Assembly: GCA_031550535.1 (NCBI GenBank)
Contig: JAVBOM010000043.1
Span: forward strand, 6,557-70,556
Direction of reading: 5' to 3'
Length of the DNA: 64,000 bases
From: Avichristensenella sp031550535
GTDB taxonomy: Bacteria > Bacillota > Clostridia > Christensenellales > Aristaeellaceae
In this document: positions 57,738-64,000 of the stretch, piece after piece
Position numbering within the stretch: position 1 is the first letter of the stretch
Layout of the letters: each line of letters starts with the position of its first letter
Position numbers and translations under genes: made by a program
The notes under the pieces: generated by a model
What the model saw: the letters and a program-made list of their open reading frames with translations, nothing else
Database searches by the model: none
Told to the model about the DNA's origin: nothing

Positions 57738-58736
57738 ATGAAGCATATGGGCGTTTCGCTGATCATGCTTGTCCTTATCTCGGCTAGAGTGACCGTTGCG
57801 TTCTCATCCGAGGTCTCCAAGGATGTCCCGATACAAATCGACTTTTCCTACAATGACCACGCAACCTCGTCAACGTCGCTGACAGAGTCTGCTAGAGTGG
57901 GCGAGAGAACAGATGCAAGCGGGCTGTGGAAATACACCCTGTCAAATGGTGGCGTGACAATTATTGCGTATCACGAAGAAGGCCCTTTGGGAGCACTGAA
58001 AATCCCTGCCCAAATTGACGGCTATCCCGTAACAGGTATTGGTGATGATGTGTTCGCTTGGCGTGATGGAATCACTAGCGTGACGATCCCAGTGGGTGTG
58101 ACAAGCATAGGAAACAGCGCTTTCTTTTCCTGTTCAAGTATGACTTCCGTGTCCATTCCCAACAGTGTAAGAGAAATTGGCGTCTGTGCTTTTGCTTCAT
58201 GTGATAGTCTGATTAGCGTAATCGTTCCGGAAGGCGTAAGTATCTTAGAACAGGAAGTATTCTGTGACTGCACGAGCTTAGCCAGTTTGACCATCCCGTC
58301 AAGCGTGACATTCATTGCGGATTGGGCAATCACAAAATCTCCAAATCTTGTTCTGACAGTGACGCGGGGCAGTTATGCAGAACGGTACGCAAAGCAGTAT
58401 AACTTCCCCTACAGATACCCAAATTCAAGCGCTATACTGAATGATCCAGTCACGATAATAAAAACGGGTTGGTTTGATGAGTATCCACAAAAGACTGTTG
58501 GCGAGGCTTTCGACGCCTTCCTTGGGAGCATTTCGTGGGAATCGTTTAACGGCAACGATGGCAATACCTACGTGAATGCGACGGGGTATGTCCTGCAGGG
58601 TGAAAAGCGCATGTTGGAAACCGTTCAGTTCAGAGTATATGACGACAATAGATTTGACGTAACCTCGTTTGAAGTGGGCGGGCGAAGGAAGGATTGGAGG
58701 GAATTTGATTCATTTCTGAGCGCTGTTTTCAGGTGA
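57738..58736 (+). CDS. Secreted BspA-like leucine-rich-repeat protein
   Basis: 332 residues. Signal peptide (GVSLIMLVLISARVTVAFS). Residues ~85-200 carry four LRR_5 (BspA-type, Treponema pallidum-like) repeats: VTGIGDDVFAW, ITSVTIPVGVTSIGNSAFFS, MTSVSIPNSVREIGVCAFAS, LASLTIPSSVTFIADWAI. The C-terminal part (NATGYVLQGEKRMLETVQFR) looks like a lipoprotein-type beta domain. AGGAGG site. Likely an adhesin or ligand-binding surface protein; follows the YARHG gene by 64 bp. Confidence 0.85.
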   Translation: MKHMGVSLIMLVLISARVTVAFSSEVSKDVPIQIDFSYNDHATSSTSLTESARVGERTDASGLWKYTLSNGGVTIIAYHEEGPLGALKIPAQIDGYPVTGIGDDVFAWRDGITSVTIPVGVTSIGNSAFFSCSSMTSVSIPNSVREIGVCAFASCDSLISVIVPEGVSILEQEVFCDCTSLASLTIPSSVTFIADWAITKSPNLVLTVTRGSYAERYAKQYNFPYRYPNSSAILNDPVTIIKTGWFDEYPQKTVGEAFDAFLGSISWESFNGNDGNTYVNATGYVLQGEKRMLETVQFRVYDDNRFDVTSFEVGGRRKDWREFDSFLSAVFR

Positions 58737-58810
58737 AATGGGCATTTTCATAGCCTTGCACTACATCGACGAGGGTTTCCTACACCGATGGCTCCCCTTT
58801 TCTCAAGGCA

Positions 58811-58839
58811 TTGATTCGTGAGCGATGGCAAGGTATAAT
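58811..58839 (+). promoter_or_regulatory. Strong sigma-A promoter of the XRE-TM gene
   Basis: TTGATT, 17-bp spacer, TATAAT at 58834-58839. Confidence 0.75.
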
Positions 58840-58865
58840 ATGGGTAACAGTACACAGAACGGCAA

Positions 58866-59735
58866 GTGATTCATTTGCAGAGCTTTGCGGAACAACTGAC
58901 CGCCGCGCGTAAAGCGCGCGGGATGACGCAGGAACGCCTCGCTGAGGCCATGAACGTTTCCCGTCCGATGATCTCCCATTGGGAGAACGGACGCACCCAG
59001 CCTGACATAGAGAGCCTGAAGCGCCTCTCACAGGTGCTTCAGTATGATTTCATACTAGGCGAAGATACGTTGCCCGAAGAGCCCCTCGAAACGCCTTCGC
59101 CGGAAAGCACTTTGCCGGGGTCGATCGAGAAGAAGAACGCTCCCGTTCTACGCAGTAAATGGAACTGGGGCTATGTGGGAACGTTTCTGGGCGGGATCAT
59201 CGTTACGCTGCTTGTGCAATTCATGTTGCCGCCCTCGGCAAACGTGGTACAGCAACAAGATCCCGTAAAGACATACGCAAGACTCAGAGATACGCCGTAT
59301 AGCGTGGAAGTAAACCCCATCGAGTGGTACAAACAACCAAACGATCCCGTCTCTGGGCAAGCTCAGGTCGTTATCCAAGCCAGTGAGAACCCCGCAAAGG
59401 CGATCAGGTCGGACAAGTTCAATAGCGGTGTCGGATGGTTCTACTCATTCTACCTGAAGGAGCGGAATGGAATCGAGTTTTCCGTGGAGGAATACTCCCT
59501 CACATTCTTCTATACAGAGACGCGGGCCGACATCCTGAAGTACAATAGCGAGGATTTGAAAACATGGTGGGGCGGAGATAATACCATTCCCGCCAGAGGG
59601 CAACGGGTGGCGAACGGTGGGATGCCCCTCCAGCAGATGTTGGGCATAGGGGTCATGATCACGGGCACGGACGAAAAAGGAAACCAGCTTGAGTTCCACG
59701 ACTATCTAGAACTCTCCCAGGAAATCGCGGAATAG
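58866..59735 (+). CDS. XRE regulator with one membrane helix and an extracellular domain
   Basis: 289 residues. HTH at 1-60 (FAEQLTAARKARGMTQERLA, RPMISHWENGRTQPDIESL), a proline/glutamate linker, one helix (YVGTFLGGIIVTLLVQFML, about residues 101-119) and a ~165-residue outer domain (WFYSFYLKERNGIEFSVEEY). This is the arrangement of a one-component membrane sensor that would read an external signal and act on DNA directly. GTG start; ribosome site weak. It may control the neighbouring surface proteins. Confidence 0.82.
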   Translation: MIHLQSFAEQLTAARKARGMTQERLAEAMNVSRPMISHWENGRTQPDIESLKRLSQVLQYDFILGEDTLPEEPLETPSPESTLPGSIEKKNAPVLRSKWNWGYVGTFLGGIIVTLLVQFMLPPSANVVQQQDPVKTYARLRDTPYSVEVNPIEWYKQPNDPVSGQAQVVIQASENPAKAIRSDKFNSGVGWFYSFYLKERNGIEFSVEEYSLTFFYTETRADILKYNSEDLKTWWGGDNTIPARGQRVANGGMPLQQMLGIGVMITGTDEKGNQLEFHDYLELSQEIAE

Positions 59736-59747
59736 CGCCGACCTCAT

Positions 59748-59771
59748 TGCCCCTTTGCGGGGCATTTTCGT
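59748..59771 (+). terminator. Rho-independent terminator
   Basis: TTGCCCC, TTTGC loop, GGGGCATTTTCGTTTT. Confidence 0.8.
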
Positions 59772-59919
59772 TTTCTGTGGCCACTTTTTGCCTGTGGGCG
59801 GTAATGTTAATGGGTTGTTCAGGATTTGATCGCGAATGTTCAGGATGGTATCGTGACTTTTACGCTCTCTTCGCTAAGATGGATTCAGAGGCTAATGACG
59901 GAAGAATGGCCGCGAAGGG

Positions 59920-60132
59920 ATGAGTGTTGTGCTGGTTGGCAATATCGAAACTGAGAGGGAACGGAACCGGATGTCCTGCGAGTATGTGGCGGAAGTGCTG
60001 GGCGTAACGATGGGCGTATATGAAAAATGGGTTCAGGGAGAGACGGAGATTCCCTGCTCCGCTATCGCCAAGCTCGCGAGGTTGTGGGGCGTGTCCTCGG
60101 ATTATTTGCTGGGGTTGACTGATCAAAGATAA
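59920..60132 (+). CDS. Small XRE-family HTH protein
   Basis: 70 residues, mostly a Cro/C1 helix-turn-helix: MSCEYVAEVLGVTMGVYEKW, then VQGETEIPCSAIAKLARLWG and VSSDYLLGLTD. Start could instead be GTG at 59929, which has GAAGGG at better spacing. Possible phage- or element-type regulator. Confidence 0.75.
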   Translation: MSVVLVGNIETERERNRMSCEYVAEVLGVTMGVYEKWVQGETEIPCSAIAKLARLWGVSSDYLLGLTDQR

Positions 60133-60154
60133 AATGAGGCCACATTTGAGATGT

Positions 60155-60187
60155 ACCGCTTGTTGAATAGCAGGCGGTTTTCTCTCA
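60155..60187 (+). terminator. Rho-independent terminator
   Basis: ACCGCTTG and CAGGCGGT stem, then TTTTCTCTC. Confidence 0.7.
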
Positions 60188-60224
60188 CCTGGCAAATCTA
60201 TCCAAAGTTCATATGTTTAGACTA

Positions 60225-60253
60225 TTGACACCGATTGCTGGATCGTGTAAAAT
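60225..60253 (+). promoter_or_regulatory. Promoter of the recombinase gene with surrounding inverted repeats
   Basis: TTGACA, 17-bp spacer, TAAAAT at 60248-60253. TTGACACC at 60225-60232 is the inverse of GGTGTCAA at 60280-60287, with another GGTGTCA at 60267-60273: possible self-binding sites of the recombinase or of the neighbouring regulator. Confidence 0.7.
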
Positions 60254-60302
60254 GGCGGTATTGAGCGGTGTCATTATTTGGTGTCAAAAGGAGTGCGCGA
60301 AA

Positions 60303-60887
60303 ATGCGGTATGGATACGCCCGCGTAAGCACGGTTCGGCAGCAGAAAGACGGAAATAGTTTGGAAGATCAACGGCGGCGGCTTCTGGCGGCCGGTGCTGA
60401 GCAAATCATCGAAGATAGCTATACGGGCGCGAGGTTGGAACGCCCCGGATTCACACAGCTAATAGATAAGCTGCAAGCTGGTGACACGCTGATCGTAACG
60501 AAACTTGATAGGTTTGCCCGAACGGCGGCGGAGGGGTCTATGCTGGTCAAGGAGTTCGTTGAGCGAGGCGTGCTTGTGAATATACTTAACATAGGGCCGG
60601 TTGAAAATAATATAACAGGAAACCTTATGATCATGGTCATGCTGGCCTTTGCCGAATATGAGCGGGATATGATTATTGAGCGCACACAGATGGGGCGAGA
60701 GATAGCTCGTAAGAACGGGGTTAAGGTGGATGGTCGGCCCAAGAAGTTCACCCCGAAACAGCTTGACCATGCCATGGAACTGCTGGAGGGGCACAGCTTC
60801 AATCAGGTTGTGGAGATGACTGGGATCAGCAGGAGTACGTTGATTCGTCAGCGGAATGCTCAAAAAGCGAAAATTGTTCTTTCTTGA
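60303..60887 (+). CDS. Serine recombinase (resolvase/invertase)
   Basis: 194 residues. Catalytic serine in GYARVSTVRQQKDGNSLEDQ (Ser at about 9), TKLDRFARTAAEGSMLVKEF, and LMIMVMLAFAEYERDMIIER; the C-terminal HTH is GHSFNQVVEMTGISRSTLIR. Length and layout fit small DNA invertases or resolvases rather than large serine integrases. AAAGGAG before the ATG. Probably resolves or inverts sequences within the island; no invertible promoter was identified. Confidence 0.92.
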   Translation: MRYGYARVSTVRQQKDGNSLEDQRRRLLAAGAEQIIEDSYTGARLERPGFTQLIDKLQAGDTLIVTKLDRFARTAAEGSMLVKEFVERGVLVNILNIGPVENNITGNLMIMVMLAFAEYERDMIIERTQMGREIARKNGVKVDGRPKKFTPKQLDHAMELLEGHSFNQVVEMTGISRSTLIRQRNAQKAKIVLS

Positions 60888-60931
60888 GAAGTGTGTTAAA
60901 ATGAAGAAAATCTTCGCTGGAGATGAAAATA

Positions 60932-62035
60932 ATGGCCAAGTCAAAAGTCTTTATGATCATGCCCTTTCAGGATCAGTTCTTCGAAGTATATGAGATGCTC
61001 AAGCAAAAATTTGAGGAATGCTTCGAATTTTCCAATGCTGCTGAGGAGGGCAATCAGCAGAATATTCTAAAAGACATAATACAACCAATTTATGAAGCAG
61101 ATGTCATAATAGCCGATTTGACAGGGCTCAATCCAAACGTACTATATGAATTAGGTGTTGCACATACGTTCAATAAGAAAACAATAGTTATTACACAAGA
61201 TGATCTTGCATCTCTGCCATTCGACTTAAAGCAGTATCGAGCCAGAGATTATACCACCCATTTTAAGAAATTTGCCGAACTAATTGAATATATGAGAGAG
61301 AATCTTGATGGCGCTGTTTCTGGCAATGTTGTCTTTAGTAATCCAATTAAGGATTTTCTCAAGGATAATGGAGTTCACGATATGTCCTGGTTCTCAGAAG
61401 AGAGAATACAAATTGACATTGGTGACAACGAAAATGGTTTTCTTGATTTTCTTGCAGGCATTGAAGAGGAATCAGAAAAGCTTGTTTCCGGAATAAACTC
61501 TATGATGTCTGATATGGACGATATGACTAGCGCAATAAGTACATCAACCCGCGAAATAGAGAGAGTAAGTAAGACGGGAGGGAATGGAACAGCTTCCTTT
61601 GCAAAGAAGGAAGCAAGAAAGGTCGCCGAAGGCGTGGAACTCTTTAGCAAAAACCTCAAAGAGCATAACAAACAGTTCTCCGTTCTGTGGAACAGAATAG
61701 AGAAAGATTCGTTAGGACTTCTCGAAAATGAATATGCAAGTCTTGCCGAGAACAGAGGTGATCTTGTCGGTTTTCTACAGTCTCTAAAAAAACTCCAAAG
61801 CAGTGTCTTTGGAAGTCGAGAGGCAATAGAAAATATGAAAGCAACTTTCCTGAAAAACATCGGAATACAGAGATCTCTGAATCAATCGATTCGGTTTCTT
61901 GATGAAGACTTGAAAACATTCCTTGAGTTCATGGACTTCATGTCATCCTCAATAGACAAGATACTAAATAAGAGTCGGTTCATTGTGGGTGAAATTGACT
62001 TTTCTACTGTTGCTGAGGAGATAAGTCAAAGTTAA
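60932..62035 (+). CDS. TIR-like (nucleoside 2-deoxyribosyltransferase-like) domain fused to a long helical region
   Basis: 367 residues. N-terminal ~130 residues are a Rossmann-like domain: VFMIMPFQDQFFEVYEMLKQ, NILKDIIQPIYEADVIIADL, TGLNPNVLYELGVAHTFNKK, TIVITQDDLASLPFDLKQYR. The Asp-Leu-Thr-Gly-x-Asn-Pro-Asn-Val-x-Tyr-Glu-Leu-Gly signature is typical of the STING/TIR-like nucleotide-binding domains found in bacterial defence and stress proteins. The remaining ~230 residues are charged helices (coiled-coil-like: GVELFSKNLKEHNKQFSVLW) with no membrane segment. Low-GC, next to a recombinase and an AAA_14 ATPase. Could be an abortive-infection effector; the function is inference. Confidence 0.8.
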   Translation: MAKSKVFMIMPFQDQFFEVYEMLKQKFEECFEFSNAAEEGNQQNILKDIIQPIYEADVIIADLTGLNPNVLYELGVAHTFNKKTIVITQDDLASLPFDLKQYRARDYTTHFKKFAELIEYMRENLDGAVSGNVVFSNPIKDFLKDNGVHDMSWFSEERIQIDIGDNENGFLDFLAGIEEESEKLVSGINSMMSDMDDMTSAISTSTREIERVSKTGGNGTASFAKKEARKVAEGVELFSKNLKEHNKQFSVLWNRIEKDSLGLLENEYASLAENRGDLVGFLQSLKKLQSSVFGSREAIENMKATFLKNIGIQRSLNQSIRFLDEDLKTFLEFMDFMSSSIDKILNKSRFIVGEIDFSTVAEEISQS

Positions 62036-62069
62036 TAAGAAAAAAATCGAAGTATACTTATGATTTTTC

Positions 62070-62098
62070 TTGACAATAATCCCAAGTACAGTTATGAT
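62070..62098 (+). promoter_or_regulatory. Sigma-A promoter of the AAA_14 gene
   Basis: TTGACA, 17-bp spacer, TATGAT at 62093-62098. AAGTACAGTTATGATT inside it repeats AAGTATACTTATGATT at 62050-62065. The start codons at 62107-62121 leave almost no 5' leader. Confidence 0.75.
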
Positions 62099-62106
62099 TA
62101 TTTGGG

Positions 62107-63576
62107 ATGGTGATGAGCATGAGCCTTACCGGAGAAGAGAGCATTCTTCGCGTTCTAACGGCGTTCAACCCTTGGTGGCGGACGGATAGCGTCCCTTCCG
62201 AATTGACCCGCGTATACAAGCGCTTCGCGTACCACGAGGCACTCAAAGTCTTGGAACACGAGGACATTCGTCGTCATGTAATTCTGACTGGCACGAGGCG
62301 TGTCGGAAAGACGACAATACAATATCAGATTATCGAGCATCTAATAAGCACGGGTGTTCACCCCAACAGAATTCTTTTTGTCTCCTTGGATCATCCGCTT
62401 TTGAAGCTCTGTAGTCTGGACGACATCCTCCGGTTGTACCATGAGAACTTTTACGGTGATCACGATGCCTATTACTTTTTTGATGAGGTTCAATATGCCA
62501 CCGACTGGGATCAGTGGATCAAGGTTCTTTTTGATACCCAGCCTTTGACGAAAATTGTCGCCACAGGTTCCGCAAGCCCGGTGCTCAAGAAGAAAGCCGG
62601 AGAGAGCGGGGTGGGACGATGGACGGTCATACAAGTGCCAACCCTATCGTTTTTTGAATACTGCGAGCTTCTTAACGTTCCTGAAAGGCCATCTCTGACC
62701 AGCGAAACTCGTCCAACGAGCCTTGGGAGACTTGACAAGCGTGGTTGGACGGGGCTTATGACCAAGCTGTCCGGCCTACAGAAGCACTTCAACCGCTATC
62801 TTCAGGTGGGGGGCTTCCCTGAGTTGGCGCTGTCGAAGGACGACTACACCGCGCAGATCATCATGCGTGAAGACATCGTTGATAAGGTGCTGAAACGGGA
62901 TATTCCGGCGCTCTACAACATTCGGAATTCAACGGAAATGGAGCGCGTCTTCCTATATATCTGTTTCAACTCTTCGAATATTATCTCAATCGAGGCGATA
63001 ACGAAAGAACTGGGAAGTATCAGCCGTGTTACGGTCGAAGACTATATTGACCATCTCGAGAGTGCGAACCTCATTTATCGAAGTTATCCCGTGGACCTCT
63101 CCGGGAAAAAGGTTTTGAAGGCAAAAGCAAAGATCTACATAGCCGATGCGGCTATCCGAAATGCAGTTCTTATGCGGGATGACCTTCTGACCAATCCGGA
63201 TGAAATGGGCATCATGGTCGAAACGGCGATCTATAAGCATGTCGCGGCTTTTTACTACCAATCCACGACACGTGTTGGATACTATCGAGGCGGTAAAAAA
63301 TCCGAGGGAAATGAGATAGATATTGTCGTTGACTTCCCCTCCGGTCGTATTATGATTGAAGTAAAGTATAGAGAGCAAGCCTCCATCGGAGAGAGAGATG
63401 CCATTTATCGTTCTGTGGATCAAGCTGACGCGGCAATTGTCGTAACAAAAAAAGAGGACGATTACGGCATCCAACCCACTCAGACTGAGAAGAACCTCCT
63501 AAGAATACCCGCCTTCGCATTTTTGTATCTTCTTGGGAATGCTGAGAGGCATGGGTATAAAGGATACCGGGCATAA
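62107..63576 (+). CDS. AAA_14/DUF4143 ATP-binding protein
   Basis: 489 residues. Walker A LTGTRRVGKTTIQYQIIEHL (about residue 60), Walker B AYYFFDEVQYATDWDQWIK (about 120), and sensor KIVATGSASPVLKKK. The C-terminal DUF4143 (nuclease-like) part has AKIYIADAAIRNAV, NEIDIVVDFPSGRIMIEVKY (the Asp/Glu-x-Lys of a PD-(D/E)XK-like site) and DQADAAIVVTKK. Family members are common in mobile or defence-rich regions. The start codon is one of four close in-frame candidates. Confidence 0.9.
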   Translation: MVMSMSLTGEESILRVLTAFNPWWRTDSVPSELTRVYKRFAYHEALKVLEHEDIRRHVILTGTRRVGKTTIQYQIIEHLISTGVHPNRILFVSLDHPLLKLCSLDDILRLYHENFYGDHDAYYFFDEVQYATDWDQWIKVLFDTQPLTKIVATGSASPVLKKKAGESGVGRWTVIQVPTLSFFEYCELLNVPERPSLTSETRPTSLGRLDKRGWTGLMTKLSGLQKHFNRYLQVGGFPELALSKDDYTAQIIMREDIVDKVLKRDIPALYNIRNSTEMERVFLYICFNSSNIISIEAITKELGSISRVTVEDYIDHLESANLIYRSYPVDLSGKKVLKAKAKIYIADAAIRNAVLMRDDLLTNPDEMGIMVETAIYKHVAAFYYQSTTRVGYYRGGKKSEGNEIDIVVDFPSGRIMIEVKYREQASIGERDAIYRSVDQADAAIVVTKKEDDYGIQPTQTEKNLLRIPAFAFLYLLGNAERHGYKGYRA

Positions 63577-63630
63577 GGGATCTGTTTGTGTTGAGCCGCG
63601 CAATGCGCGCGACGGAAGTGTGGAGGTCTA

Positions 63631-63655
63631 CATGGGTACTTTTTGGGTACCCATG
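63631..63655. repeat. Perfect palindrome near the tRNA fragment
   Basis: CATGGGTAC, TTTTTGG, GTACCCATG. Similar GGTACCC motifs occur as arm sites of tyrosine integrases; here it could also be a terminator stem for the AAA_14 gene. Confidence 0.45.
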
Positions 63656-63768
63656 CCCCAGAAATGCGGGAGAAGCTGCAAGAAAAGACGAGAAGGAACG
63701 GCCAAAAATGTTGATTTTACAAGAGTTCACAACAGTATAGGATATAATGCCATAGACACTTTGAGCTA

Positions 63769-63813
63769 CTACGAATCAAAAGGTCGTGAGTTCGAATCTC
63801 GCCGGGCGCGCCA
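63769..63813 (+). other. 3' fragment of a tRNA-Arg(ACG) gene, probable integration scar (attR-like)
   Basis: 45 nt corresponding to the anticodon loop through the CCA end: CTACGAA (anticodon ACG), TCAAAAGG, T-arm GTGAGTTCGAATCTCGC, acceptor strand CGGGCGC, then GCCA. The 5' half (GCGCCCG...) is absent upstream, so it is not a functional tRNA. Many tyrosine integrases recombine at exactly this half of tRNA genes. Confidence 0.8.
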
Positions 63814-63816
63814 AGA

Positions 63817-63852
63817 GAATCCCCTTGAAACCATTGTGTTTCAAGGGGATTC
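63817..63852 (+). terminator. Hairpin after the tRNA fragment
   Basis: GAATCCCCTTGAAA pairs perfectly with TTTCAAGGGGATTC (14 bp). Consistent with the original tRNA terminator; the T tract is missing, possibly cut by the adjoining IS element. Confidence 0.65.
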
Positions 63853-63854
63853 CC

Positions 63855-64000
63855 ATTGTAAAAGGAAACCACCGGCTCAGCCGGTGGAAGGCAAAGCTTA
63901 AGCTATGAAGAGAAATCCTCCGATGCTACACTGAATCCGACCTGACAGTCAGAGAGTGAGTAAGAGGAGAATTCTATCGTTATGAAGAACGACTATGAAA
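63855..64000 (+). mobile_element. Left end of an IS200/IS605-like element (partial)
   Basis: CCACCGGCTCAGCCGGTGG at 63869-63887 is the subterminal hairpin type these elements carry at their ends. It is followed after 95 bp by a start codon with a good ribosome site and the first codons MKNDYE, as expected for TnpA. The rest lies outside the window. Confidence 0.6.
63982..64000 (+). CDS. tnpA: Start of probable IS200-like transposase (partial)
   Basis: AAGAGGAGA lies 12-20 bases upstream of an ATG; only MKNDYE is visible. Y1 transposases of this family often begin this way. Identity rests on the six residues and the adjacent hairpin. Confidence 0.5.

Noticed and set aside
60303..60887. The serine recombinase as the integrase responsible for the tRNA scar
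   Set aside because: At 194 residues it is a resolvase/invertase type; tRNA 3' ends are normally targets of tyrosine integrases, and none is visible here.
63769..63813. A functional tRNA gene
   Set aside because: The acceptor 5' strand, D-arm and 5' half of the anticodon stem are missing, so it can only be a 3' fragment.

Overview
The window looks like a chromosome segment of a GC-rich endospore-lineage Bacillota (Clostridia; a gut Christensenellales or Oscillospirales relative is plausible but cannot be proved from the sequence). Reasons: strong AGGAGG ribosome sites, sigma-A promoters of TTGACA/TATAAT type with 17-bp spacing, a Spo0E-like peptide, BlaI/M56 signalling, LplB/LplC-type sugar transport, GtrA, DUF3048 and DUF5058 proteins, and many small secreted proteins with Gram-positive signal peptides.

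Layout. 0-9.4 kb: a partial membrane protein, pyrophosphatase, a secreted protein, a ceramidase-like hydrolase, a secreted 5'-nucleotidase, then a CorC-like transporter translationally coupled to Tex. 9.4-23 kb: housekeeping and accessory metabolism (GNAT, ADP-ribosylglycohydrolase, GtrA, a DUF5058/membrane partner/M20 peptidase operon, S51 peptidase, creatininase, MFS exporter, XRE-TPR regulator, orphan response regulator, esterase). 23-27.6 kb: a minus-strand operon of BlaI repressor, M56 protease and three secreted proteins. 27.8-35.3 kb: MurA, a zinc ribbon protein, a secreted protein, DUF3048 protein and a Ca2+-type P-ATPase. 35.4-41.4 kb: a Spo0E-like peptide with a GGDEF-EAL receptor, then FeoAB. 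41.5-53.2 kb: a flavodoxin/MerR pair with shared promoter logic, an aldo-keto reductase, and a LacI-controlled sugar ABC operon with an esterase, followed by a hydrolase and a Gfo/Idh oxidoreductase. 53.6-63.8 kb: a lower-GC accessory island (decayed gene, SpoVK-like AAA ATPase, YARHG and leucine-rich-repeat secreted proteins, XRE regulators, serine recombinase, a TIR-like/coiled-coil protein, an AAA_14/DUF4143 ATPase) ending in a 45-nt 3' fragment of tRNA-Arg(ACG) and the left end of an IS200-like element.

The most striking content is a dispersed repeat family (here 'family I'): about 28 copies of a ~57-60 bp double hairpin between 2.3 and 49.2 kb and none after that. The stems covary. Copies sit at the +1 region of several promoters, supply stop codons to three reading frames, and in four places lie inside open reading frames, three of them in well-supported genes. 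Two copies inside the GGDEF-EAL protein are read in a frame that carries a stop codon in every intergenic A-type copy I checked; in both coding copies that codon is a sense codon. This resembles the Rickettsia palindromic elements that insert into proteins, but in an unrelated lineage. A second structured repeat (family II, ~100 bp, four copies) is also present. All gene calls are from reading the sequence; no database search was possible.
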